Below are positions 11,824 through 22,260 of a DNA stretch of 64,000 nucleotides, one piece after another. The notes under the pieces were generated by a model, which saw only the letters and a program-made list of their open reading frames with translations, made no database searches and had not been told where the DNA came from. Both the position numbers and the translations under genes were made by a program. The stretch is from NCBI GenBank assembly GCA_012295275.1, contig CM022667.1:15639305-15703304 (forward strand), given 5' to 3'. Source of the stretch: Chrysomallon squamiferum (taxonomy: Eukaryota > Mollusca > Gastropoda > Neomphalida > Peltospiridae). Positions within the stretch are counted from its first letter, which is position 1; the number at the start of each line of letters is the position of its first letter.

Positions 11824-12195
11824 TAAAAAGTCTTTGAAATAGCAACTAAAAAGTAAGAATTGAAACCTATAGCAGACGGTGCTAAGGACTAAATAAATTA
11901 TATCCGACACCAAATCGACTCTAGTTATTACAAAACCATCTGTGTCCGTCCATCAATGAGTCTGTTAGTTCGTGTTAGTGTTCACGGTTACCGCTCTAGC
12001 AAGTAGTTTCGGTCAAACGAAGATGGTTTTGTCTGAAATGACCGAGACTAAATAAATATCCAGCTGTTAAACATGTGCAGCGTAACAAAATGTAGGGAAC
12101 TGGTATACAGCGTTATGGGCCTACCGCGTTTCAATACTCTTTGAAGAGGTGTTATTGTTGATTTTTCTTTGTTTCGTTCTTGTTTCTTTTTCTTG

Positions 12196-12198
<3 letters not shown>

Positions 12199-12237
<39 letters not shown>

Positions 12238-12262
12238 CTTTTTTTTTTCTTCTTCTTCTTCT
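12199..12262. repeat. Poly(T)/(TTC)n tract
   Basis: A T-run of about 40 bases followed by further T-runs and (TTC)n. Frames read through it (poly-Phe or poly-Lys) are artefacts. Confidence 0.9.
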
Positions 12263-12645
12263 GAATAAGTTACATTTGCAAAGCAGCGTTGCTAAAAACA
12301 AATCAGTTGCGTATCTAACCTGTTTTGTAAGTTTTAGTTTGGTACAAGGAAATATCACATCTCATGGGAGAATTTTGTTTTTTTCTTTTAAAAGAACAAT
12401 CGTTTTATGGGTGTATTAACAAAGGGTATACATTTTGTATGAGATTTTTCAGATATTTAATATTTGCTTATGGGAGAGTACTGTTGAAGTAAGTGTTTAA
12501 AAAAAAAAAAAAAGTGAAGAGAGAAAAAGGTACAAATCAACAGACAGAAATATTATTAGAAACAAAACACATTACCGAGTTGAACAGTTCTCTCTCTCTT
12601 TCACACACACATACATACACATCGTTAGTTAACTAATTTACGAAC

Positions 12646-12646
<1 letters not shown>

Positions 12647-12701
<55 letters not shown>

Positions 12702-12702
12702 T
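12647..12702. repeat. (AAT)n microsatellite
   Basis: About 18 uninterrupted AAT units. Confidence 0.95.
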
Positions 12703-13165
12703 TGACAAAGGTGATGAACATTTTAATATAATGATATGTATGATAACCCAAGCACATGTACTTCTATGATTAAATGGAAAAAAAAAAAAAAAATAATGAG
12801 TTAAAATATTTTAAAGGCCTGTTAGTCGCCACATTGCCCACTTTCGGCGTGCTTTAGACGTGAACCACTTGTGTAATATAAATATAAAGTTAATTAATTT
12901 ACAGTTTAGATAATGTAAACTACTGACACACGAAAACCAGGAACAAACATCAGGCCATATAAAAACAAAGGAAAAAAAAACAAATTGCCAAAAAAAGAAA
13001 GAAGTCGAAGGAACTGACAAGAGTTCATATTTCTTAAGTTTTGCTGTGAATCTGAATGAATATTTAAAATACAGATGTCTGCAAACACTAATTGTAGATA
13101 TTTAATGACTCACAGAGGAAGTACAGATCGAAATTGTTACGATCGTTATCTTAACGTAATCATTT

Positions 13166-13169
<4 letters not shown>

Positions 13170-13209
<40 letters not shown>
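13170..13209. repeat. (AC)n microsatellite
   Basis: About 20 AC units. Confidence 0.95.
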
Positions 13210-13213
<4 letters not shown>

Positions 13214-13640
13214 TTAAAATTATTTTTTATAAAAATAACTGAGCAGGAGATATCGTTCGTAATATTATTTTTTTATTATATTTATTTTTTTAAATATATA
13301 TTATAGCCTTATGTTTCCACCATAATCATGCATCTGTACATAAGCAAGCTGATTACCGTATAAAATTTAATACTCGGGAGCAGAGCGGAGGAAATAACAA
13401 TACATGAAAGAAAATGATATTTACCATAATCGGATAATAAACCGTAGTAATTGATCAAAGTAAAAAAGGTTAATTCATTTTTGCGGATCAAGAAACACCG
13501 ATCGAAACGATCATTGCACGACAAAGAAAATATAAAATTTCCAGTCAAAGTCACAGGAAGTTAAAATTTGCATAGCAAAATTAAAAAGTGTGTAGAGGAC
13601 GCTAGGAAATTACTATCACATGTATTTTTTGAAATAATGC

Positions 13641-13663
13641 AATTACGTAATTACATGACGTCA
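13641..13663. promoter_or_regulatory. Paired bZIP sites: PAR-bZIP palindrome and CRE
   Basis: AATTACGTAATT (13641-13652) is a 12-bp perfect palindrome containing ATTACGTAAT, the PAR-bZIP/NFIL3-type consensus. Three bases later TGACGTCA (13656-13663) is a full CRE inside ATGACGTCAT. Two palindromic bZIP sites this close suggest a composite element. Occupancy is inference. Confidence 0.4.
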
Positions 13664-14039
13664 TCACAGTCGGATTAAAATCTTTTTGGATACCTTTATG
13701 ATTACATCTGAAGGTAAGGTGATTATTTGAAACGATTATTATTAAATTTATTTTTTTATTATTATTTTTCATCCATGCATTATTAATGCTATTAACGTAT
13801 ATTGATTAATGGAGAGTAAATTAAACACGTGCAGTTGGAAAAGGTCTGTATAATTTCTACAACAAACAATAGATCAAAAGTCTTTTAAGTTATTAACTTG
13901 TGAAAATCTGAGAATAATTACTCGATAGAAGGAAAATCAGGTATTAATGTTAAACCATTTTCTAGAAATCTTTCAAACAAATAATAAAAAAAGTTTGTTA
14001 TTTTAATAAAAAAGAATTATCACTGACGTTACTTGATTT

Positions 14040-14094
14040 AAATGTTTTATTATTTTATTATTATTATTGTTGTTGTTGTTGTCATTATTATTAC

Positions 14095-14136
<42 letters not shown>
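14040..14136. repeat. (TTA)n with (TTG)n interruption
   Basis: An (ATT)n tract with an internal (GTT)n block near 14068-14082. It yields poly-Leu frames that are not genes. Confidence 0.9.
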
Positions 14137-14138
<2 letters not shown>

Positions 14139-14456
14139 CGTATCTTTCTTTACTTATTTAGTTGCTTTATCCTATTTTTATACTTTTTCTTTCTTTTATC
14201 TTTCTTTCCCCTTACTTATTTCTGTTTCGTTTCATTTCCGTTGTTATAACTTTTTAAATTATTTTTACTTTTTATTTTAGTTAAAATCTTTAGTAAAATA
14301 TTTATATCTTAATCAGTTTTCATAATCAGTTTACTGCCAACATAATGCAACGAAATGATTTAAATTTAATTAAATTTTGCTTCTGCTCTATTTTTACGAA
14401 CTGTTTATAAATCCATAAAGTACAGGTTTTCATTAATTTGCAAGCCTCATATATTT

Positions 14457-14457
<1 letters not shown>

Positions 14458-14522
<65 letters not shown>

Positions 14523-14552
14523 ACACACACACACACACGCACACACATACAC
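14458..14552. repeat. (CT)n followed by (CA)n
   Basis: About 30 CT units (14458-14518) run directly into CA-rich repeats. Confidence 0.95.
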
Positions 14553-14729
14553 ACTAATATACTGAAATCTACATATTCTTTTATTTTCAATACATTACAT
14601 CAAAAAGCCAGACAGTCTCTCATTTTATCTGTTAAGTCTTTGTCTCTCTAACAATCTGCATGTTTACCTTCTCTCCTTAACTCAAAAAATCATGCGTTAA
14701 ATTTAATTTATATATATTTTTTTTTTTGT

Positions 14730-15060
14730 TCTCCCGTCTACCCAGCCCTCATACCACAGACACTTCGACCATACATCATCTCATTATCATTTTACCTTCA
14801 CGTCTAACTTTGGAATCCTTTCTGTCACTGGGAAACCTCTTGAAAACCTGCCAGCCACATCAAAGCTTGGAACTTACAAAGACATAGATCAAATACCTCA
14901 GTAATTGCACCCTAAAGGTATCGAAAGTGGCGTTATATCACCTAGGCTCAAACACGCGATGCTGCGACGTGCACGAAATGTTAGATATCCAGCTAATTCC
15001 ATCACATCACGTGTTGATATTTATGAGGAATCCTTATAGATGTGTTTAGATACTTAAAAA
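14730..15060. other. Complex interval, no gene recognised
   Basis: About 300 bp of complex DNA, including palindromic E-box context near 15007 (ATCACGTGTT). I see no splice-bounded frame. Confidence 0.25.
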
Positions 15061-15093
15061 TATGTCTGTGAAAGAAAGGAGGAATGCAAGAGC

Positions 15094-15307
15094 AAGAGAG
15101 AGAGAGAGAGAGAGAGAGGTAAAGAGAGATAGAAAGACAGACATGAAAAGAATCAGACAGACAGAGTCAAAGAGTTAAAAGAGGTATGAATACATGTGTT
15201 GTGTGTGTTTGTGTGGGTGTTAAAAGTGTTAAAGTTTAAGTTTTATATATAGCTGAAAAGGATAATGTGTACGTGTTTGTCTGAAACATGTATGTATGTG
15301 TGTGTGA

Positions 15308-15359
<52 letters not shown>

Positions 15360-15375
15360 ATGTATGTATGTATAT
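15094..15375. repeat. (GA)n, (GT)n and (TATG)n microsatellites
   Basis: (GA)n at 15094-15118, (GT)n at about 15308-15358 and TATG units to 15375, interspersed with purine-rich DNA. Confidence 0.85.
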
Positions 15376-15703
15376 ATGTGTTAATACTTATCAAGACCAT
15401 AACCGGCGGGTAGTTTCTTGAAGATATGGGTTTAAAATGGCGACTTCGGAATTAGTCCAAAAACACCTACTGAGCCATACCAACACAGATACATAACTAA
15501 CACCCTGATTTTTCAAATTTCAGGCAGCTGTGTATGTTAGTGTCCATGTGCTAAATACTGACCACCCATCAACACTAGTTATATAATCGAGAAAATATGC
15601 TGACCATTTCTATCAGACAGCCGGAACAGAAGAGAGTGAAGGACATAGCTCTCCACAACCATTTTAACGTTTCTATCTTACATTTCTTTTCTTTATACTG
15701 AAA

Positions 15704-15921
15704 TGAATTTGAATTATAAGGACAGAAGATATGATTTTAATTATAAGAAAGAATGTATTATCTGAATTATAAAGACAAGAAAGAAAATAGCATTAAAATT
15801 AAAGGAGGGAATAATACCATTTGAATTATGAAGAAAGAATATATCACTGTAATATCACTATAATAAAATAAAATTTCAACTGAATTAGAAAGAAATTAGA
15901 AAGAAAGAAAATATCTTTAGA

Positions 15922-15974
<53 letters not shown>

Positions 15975-16025
15975 GAAAAAAAAATCGTTCGAGTTAAAAA
16001 GAAACAAAACATCTCTTGAATTTCA
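15704..16025. repeat. Degenerate ~30-bp minisatellite invaded by (TA)n
   Basis: The motif GAATTATAAAGAAAGAA recurs about eight times in diverged form (for example near 15710, 15735, 15763, 15824 and 15885), spaced about 27-35 bp except for one larger gap. A (TA)n tract at 15925-15969 splits the array, and the unit resumes after it (AGTTAAAAAGAAACAAAAC). It appears to be an old tandem array. Confidence 0.5.
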
Positions 16026-16371
16026 GTTTGAAAGTTAAGATTCATCTCCACCACAACGATGGAACCCACACCCCTTTTTCTAAGAATTTGGCGTCGGCCC
16101 TGTCCTTTCCACAACTGTAGCTAAAGGGTAACAAGGAATGTTTTCTCAGATTTGCAACAGGTTTTGACGTCGCCCAGGTGTTATTCAATTACCACATCAG
16201 TTGTTTGCGTGTGTCGCCCGATTCCGAGCTGGTCTCGGGAGTATTGCTTCAGTTCGTCTTTCAGTAATTAAATTTATCCCAGATTAAATACGTGACAGTC
16301 ATTCGAATATCCCCGCAACGGTCTGGTGAGTCATCGGTCTCTTTGTGTTAAGATCACTTAAAGAGTGCATA
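16026..16371. other. Complex CpG-containing flank of the 36-bp array
   Basis: Complex sequence with several CpGs between two tandem arrays, ending at the first unit of the 36-bp minisatellite. Possible regulatory DNA; no exon boundaries recognised. Confidence 0.25.
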
Positions 16372-17260
16372 ATTGTTACAGCCTTATGCAAGAAACTAGA
16401 ATTAATAATTGTTAGAGACTTATGCAAGAAACTAGAATTAATAATTGTTAGAGACTTATGCAAGAAACTAGAATTAATAATGGTTAGAGACTTATGCAAG
16501 AAACTAGAATTAATAATTGTTACAGCCTTATGCAAGAAACTAGAATTAATAATGGTTACAGCCTTATGCAAGAAACTAGAATTAATAATTGTTAGAGACT
16601 TATGCAAGAAACTAGAATTAATAATTGTTAGAGACTTATGCAAGAAACTAGAATTAATAATTGTTAGAGACTTATGCAAGAAACTAGAATTAATAATGGT
16701 TAGAGACTTATGCAAGAAACTAGAATTAATAATTGTTACAGCCTTATGCAAGAAACTAGAATTAATAATGGTTACAGACTTATGCAAGAAACTAGAATTA
16801 ATAATTGTTAGAGACTTATGCAAGAAACTAGAATTAATAATTGTTAGAGACTTATGCAAGAAACTAGAATTAATAATGGTTAGAGACTTATGCAAGAAAC
16901 TAGAATTAATAATTGTTAGAGACTTATGCAAGAAACTAGAATTAATAATTGTTAGAGACTTATGCAAGAAACTAGAATTAATAATTGTTAGAGACTTATG
17001 CAAGAAACTAGAATTAATAATTGTTAGAGACTTATGCAAGAAACTAGAATTAATAATTGTTAGAGACTTATGCATGAAACTAGAATTAATAATTGTTATA
17101 GTGTTATCCAAGAAACTAGAATTAATAATTGTTATATATATATATATATATGAAAGAAACTAGAATTAATAATTACTACGTCTTATACAAGAAACTAGAA
17201 TGATAATTGTTATACTCTTATGTAAGAAAGTAGTCTTGTACAAGAAACTAGAATGTTTGT
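16372..17260. repeat. 36-bp minisatellite, about 21 full units, open in one frame on both strands
   Basis: Units start every 36 bp from 16372 to 17127. The consensus contains GTTAGAGACTTATGCAAG followed by AAACTAGAATTAATAATT. Because 36 is divisible by 3 and one frame per strand lacks stops, the array gives 12-residue repeat frames on both strands: plus LIIVRDLCKKLE, minus SLTIINSSFLHK. Variant units (ACAGCC for AGAGAC; ATGG for ATTG) recur with a 6-unit, 216-bp period in the first half: units 4-6 and 10-12 share the same variant order. Units 16-20 are nearly homogeneous. The 22nd unit is broken by a (TA)n insertion near 17135, and diverged fragments continue to about 17260. No promoter, splice context or meaningful domain supports translation, so I call it a satellite, not a gene. 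Confidence 0.95.
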
Positions 17261-18390
17261 CATTTTCCTGTATCACGTAAAAAACCAGTAACAGACGATA
17301 ATTGTTAAAGGGATCACACTACATGAGAAACAATAATTATTATAACAGAAAAAAAAAATAAATAAATAAATAAATAAAAAATAAATAAAACCCATAATGT
17401 AAATTATAGTGATAATGAGCCATAATTATTGTACGATATTCTGCAAAAAGCCAAAATGTCGGAAACGATAAAAAAAAAAAAAAAAAAAAATCCAGTTACA
17501 TTTGATACGTCACGTAACAATTTAACATTCCATTGCTGTTTAGAGGTGATAACGACTCCATAATTACAGTTCAGTATATGATATAATAAGTAAGTACATG
17601 ATACTGTAACGGTGTGTGGTATGATTCGACTAAATAGATATAATTCAGTATGATTTAACAGATTGCATAACTGCTTGTAGGAACGTGGTACGACATAAAC
17701 TTTTATTTAGCTTAATTTTACTGAAATTTTTATCCTCTGTGAATAAAACTAATTTTATATCTGACGCCGATCTGTCGTTTAGCATTCCTAGTAATAGACA
17801 GCGATAAAAAGATTACTGCAATAGGACGAAAAACAGAAATTTACATTCGCACGGCCTAAAGATAATTAATTCTGTGTATGGTGCTATGAGTTAAGCAAGC
17901 AAACATAATTTTGTAATCCAAGGTTCTCCAGTGTGATGCGATATCGTAATCTGTTATACAGAACAGAAAAAGGGGCTGCAGTTTCTTTTTTTTTTTTTTT
18001 TTTTTTCTGTTTTGGAAATGCTAATAACATTAACATAAGGCGATTCTTAAATAAATAAATAAATAAATAATCATAAAAGTAAGAAAGAAATAATGGAATG
18101 AATGAAAGAAAGAAAATATATAAAGATTGGAAAATAAATGACATTAAAATAACGAAAAAAAGAGTTTATTAATTTTTGTCTTCCTTTTCTTTCTTTTTTT
18201 CCCCTACTGGAATTAACCACTAAATTTTTTGGAAAAGAAACATTCTTATGTATGCATGAATGCATGAATGCACGTATGTATTTATCTACATGTGTATCTG
18301 TATGTATGTAAATCAACTTTCTATTCTAAAATACATTATCTGATGTCTTTCAAAACTGATATGACTAGACCTACAGAAAGTCTATTGTAT
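17261..18390. other. AT-rich interval with simple repeats
   Basis: (AAAT)n near 17351-17390, A-run at 17469-17490, T-run at 17988-18006, (AAAT)n at 18048-18070 and ATGC/TATG-type repeats near 18250-18310. CpG-containing but unassigned sequence around 17500-17560 and 17760-17880. No gene seen. Confidence 0.5.
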
Positions 18391-18660
18391 TTTCCACTGC
18401 GGGCCATAAGCTCGACATTGTACCTTCCCGACGTCTTAAAACTGTTCCGACGAGAACCATATTTCATCAAAATACTGCTCACAGAACCCCTCCATTGTGA
18501 CCAGGGGCTATTAAACTACCAGCTTGTGGTTTAAACATGATGTAACTGCAGCATAATGCTGGACCGACCGTTTACAAGATTGACAGCGAAACACAGGAAC
18601 CGCCGTTGTAATAAATTTATGTTTTGCTATAATGTCGATGTACATGGCGAAAACGTTATT
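18391..18660. other. Complex island, unassigned
   Basis: More GC-rich than its flanks, with CpGs. A plus-strand open frame ends at 18534, but its peptide is unfamiliar and has no splice context. Possible regulatory DNA. Confidence 0.25.
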
Positions 18661-18869
18661 ATATCGACTGTGAAATGGAGTTCATGGTAATATTAATTTG
18701 TGGCTGTGTGTTGTAAACTTGCAATATGATTAGAGTTATGTTAGGACACGACAGATTTATTACTTATTGGTAATGCAAAGATAAGTGCCGTGTTTATGTT
18801 AAGTTTTGTAAACGTTTACAGAGCTACAACAAGTAAATAAAACGGTTTGTTAAAATGGAATAAACACGA

Positions 18870-18985
18870 AAAATAAGGTACATAATTTAAACAAATTATA
18901 ATAAAATAAGGTACATAATTTAATTTTTTTTATAATAAAATAAGGTACATAATTTAATTAAATTTATAATAAAATAAAGATAAAA
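18870..18985. repeat. 33/34-bp tandem repeat, three copies
   Basis: AAATAAGGTACATAATTTAA starts near 18871, and the same core returns at 33- and 34-bp spacing (AAGG at 18875, 18908, 18942), followed by a decayed partial fourth unit. Confidence 0.85.
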
Positions 18986-19095
18986 ATGAAATAAAATAAA
19001 GATTAATTGTAGTTCTATTGTTGTGTTGATAAATGGATTATTTTGTTGCTCTCAGTTTTTTGTGTGTGTTTCTTTGTTTTTGTTTTTTAATATAT

Positions 19096-19265
19096 TTGTG
19101 TGTGTGTGTGTGTGTATGTGTGTGCGTGTATGTTTTATTGTCGTCGTTGTTGTTGTTGCTTTTACTGTTGCATTGGTTATTAATACTATTACTGGGGTTT
19201 ATTTTGGGGTTTTTAATTTCTTATTTATTTTTTTATTTTTTTATTTATATACTTACTTATTTGTT
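19096..19265. repeat. (GT)n and T-rich (TTTA)-like tracts
   Basis: A (GT)n run near 19097-19132, a (GTC/GTT)n block to about 19160, then T-rich DNA. Frames through this are artefacts. Confidence 0.75.
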
Positions 19266-20054
19266 TAGTTGCTGTTACTATCGCTACAGTTGTTTTCCAT
19301 ATTTATCTAAAGCTCAGAACTTATTATTAACACAAAGCCACCTTCAAACTGGATGTCTTTGCCTTTTTCTTCCTGTATCTTTTAATAAGGATTATTTTTA
19401 GATCTATAAACTGATCGCAAACAGTAAAAGGTTAAAATGGTGCAGTCAAAATTAACAATATACCTATTTCACCTCTAGATAAAAATAACAAGGAATTTCC
19501 GCACATCTGGAAAGCTGAATTTGTAATTTTAAAAATTATTCATTCTGACTTTTGCGGAACTTTTAAAAAAAAAAAAAAAAGACTGTATGGATAAATTAGG
19601 ATATAATGGAAGACCAGAAAACAACTGTTAGTGCTAATTCAAACCGTTGACGCACAATAGAGGCGTAGGCCTATACTCAAACATATTCTAACATCCAACC
19701 ATTCTTCAGTCCATGTATGAATATATAAACACATTATACATAATATAGATTATACAAGCAAGCAAACCGACCTTATCTGATAAGTAAATAAACAGATACA
19801 AAACATAAAAAGATAATCGCACATGTTCTTAATAAAACTCTCGTCATATTCCGAAATTAAGAACATCACGGAATTAGAGCACTCGAGGATACGTACCACT
19901 TTCGCGTTACATTAGTTCCGGTATTTGTAATGACTTAATGATGATAATAACTCTGCATCACAATCTTGTACACCAAAAGAAACCAGCCAAATACAGTACA
20001 CTCGTTAATATGTTTGCTACAACACATCATCCAATAAATTAGGATTGTACTTAC

Positions 20055-20289
20055 CTTGGTCGGCACGAAGGGCGCATTCCAGCGCAGACGGAACGCGTTT
20101 TGTAAGATCTCCGACACTGCTACCTACACCCATCCCATTCGCTTTGCTAACCTGCTCCCCCTGCTTGCTAGTGCGAGAACTCGCCAAGAAAAAAAAGGGT
20201 TACAGTGAAATAAATACAGACGATAGATTCCCGCACAACTTCGGATGCTCTCATCATCATCATCTCTCTCTATTCCTCTCCGAGACTGA
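20055..20289 (-). promoter_or_regulatory. Candidate minus-strand first exon with initiator-like start
   Basis: Read on the minus strand, CGACCAAG is followed by GTAAGTAC, a near-ideal donor, with the exon end at 20055. The exon body is CpG-bearing and complex. An initiator-type TCAGTC lies at plus 20284-20289. There is no in-frame ATG reaching the donor, so if transcribed it is 5' untranslated. It lies about 18 kb upstream of the EMI-like exon on the same strand and could be its first exon. A transcript of unknown type is equally possible. Confidence 0.35.
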
Positions 20290-20349
20290 TGTTAAGATAC
20301 AGCACCAGCTGGGATTCGCAGAATGAATCCTTCGAGATGATTGTAAGAT

Positions 20350-20715
20350 ATCGTTTTGCATCCGCACCAGGCCACGAAGGTAGATGTGTGCTGGTTCTTC
20401 AGTAGAGGACCTCCTTTTACGTCGGCACCATCCCACATTTACGTCTGGCTTTTACTTACTCGTTTACATCCGCACATTCAGTCACGGATAGATGTGTCTG
20501 CCTCAAGTTTACACTTCACTACAGCCGCACGTCCCACGGAGGTGTTTCGTCTCTAATTTACTCTTGTTTACGTCCGCACTATCACTCATAGATGTACGTG
20601 CTACACCATGAATTTACTTTTCTTTTCAACCGCACCATTCTCAAAAGACGCACGTACTATTTTGCCTCTATCGTTTGCTCGTTTACGTCCGCACCATCCA
20701 CATAGATTCAGATGT
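20350..20715. repeat. Degenerate ~55-bp tandem repeat with CCGCAC core
   Basis: A core like TTTACGTCCGCACCAT occurs about seven times (near 20359, 20418, 20467, 20523, 20570, 20628 and 20685) at 47-59-bp spacing. Most copies are followed by a second conserved piece resembling ATAGATGTGTCTG. Drift between copies is strong, so the array is old, but both sub-motifs persist. It sits immediately upstream of the candidate first exon. Confidence 0.7.
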
Positions 20716-21780
20716 TTTGTGCAGCCTTAATACTCTACAGAGTTAAAAGGTATTCACAATAGAAGTTGTTATATACGTGGCATCAAGCCACAAAACTCGA
20801 GACATATAAAAAAAATGTACTAGAAATTTGTTAAGCTCATGCTATCTCCCTGTAGCTAAAAGCGTATATACAGAATGTATCTAGCACAACCAGGCTTCCT
20901 ATCTCATATTAGCATTACAAAATAAAATGACTGATACACATAATAGTGACTAGAAAAACCTGTTAAAAATTCGTTCATTCATTCAGCAGGCAACATCCGA
21001 TTTACTCATCAAGACCTTGCAAGTTTATCATTTTATCTGTAAACAATGAATTCGTGTACATTTATTTTCGTTCATTAGATATGCTTGTAAACATACTTGT
21101 GTTTTATTCTTTCTATTCTACCATTAACTATTGTTTTGGATATTAACTTAGTAAAGTTTGTTTCTTTGGCTCATAAAAAAGTCTTAAAAACAGAACTCGT
21201 CGAACATTTAGACTGCAGCTGAATTTATTTCATTGTTGCTTGTATATTTGTGATATACTTGTGTTTATTTGTGTTTACTCGATAATTGTTATTCCTTTTT
21301 TATGATTTCAAATCAAGGTAGGAATATCATGTATGATAACAGGTAACCAGAAAAAAAAAAAAAAAAAAAAAAAATCTGATAGATTGCGGCATTTTAAAGT
21401 ACATAACATTATTGTTGTTGCTGTGGTTGTTGTTATTGATATTATTGTTACTGTTTTGGTTGTTAATATTATTATTATTATTAGCACAGATCAGTAACAT
21501 AGATACATATATGTATATATAGGCAAGTAAAAAGTGTATTTGGGTAACTGTTTTCGTAATACGATAGGTCGTTTGCAATAAAGATTAATAAAAACACATT
21601 TTGAGATATTCTTGAAAAATTATATATATAATTTGATTTTAAAAATAAATAAATGGATAAAGAGAAATATGAGAAAGCATGATGGTGATCGACGTGTGAA
21701 CTAACAGATTCCGGTAATAAAGGTTTTAAAATACCTCGTATCCTGGAATTTCGCTTATTAAACACGACACTGGAGACGTG
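20716..21780. other. AT-rich interval
   Basis: No exon-like sequence. It holds an A-run at 21351-21374 and (GTT/ATT)n at about 21409-21483, and otherwise ordinary AT-rich DNA. Confidence 0.5.
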
Positions 21781-22260
21781 TTTAACTGATATTCTACGAG
21801 TACACGCTTCAAACGTCCGCCTGTAAAACGTTTAAAGTCAGAATAGCTATAACTGCCTTGCTGTAGAATCGAAAAATGTCAAATAGAATAAATCTGCAAA
21901 TTAAACTCGTTATCTGAATGAAGTCACGCGTTTAATTTGCCTAACGAACGCCATTTAAAACGACGTACCTAATATGTTAAAGTTAGGTAATAAAAAGTAA
22001 AGATGTTTGGGACGCAAATAGGTGAGGCACAACCTTGTCGGAACAATTCACGTTTATTCGATTTAATTTGGATTTAAGTAGGAAATTCGTGTCTTGAACA
22101 ATTTCCATCTTTACGTTTTAATTTGGATTTAAGTGGGAAATTGATGCCGTTTCAAAGTACTGTCGCAACCATTCGTAAATTTTAATTAAAAGTTAGACAA
22201 CAGATTACGGAGGTCTAGAAATGGTTTATACAGCGAACTGCAACCTTTCGTATGAACGCA
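21781..22260. other. Complex interval with a 55-bp duplication
   Basis: CpG-containing sequence. TTTAATTTGGATTTAAGT occurs at 22062 and again at 22117, inside a diverged two-copy tandem duplication of about 55 bp (roughly 22041-22145). No gene identified. Confidence 0.4.

Noticed and set aside
16299-17163. Two overlapping 270-codon frames on opposite strands as real proteins
   Set aside because: Both arise from the 36-bp minisatellite, whose length is a multiple of 3. There is no domain, promoter or splice context.
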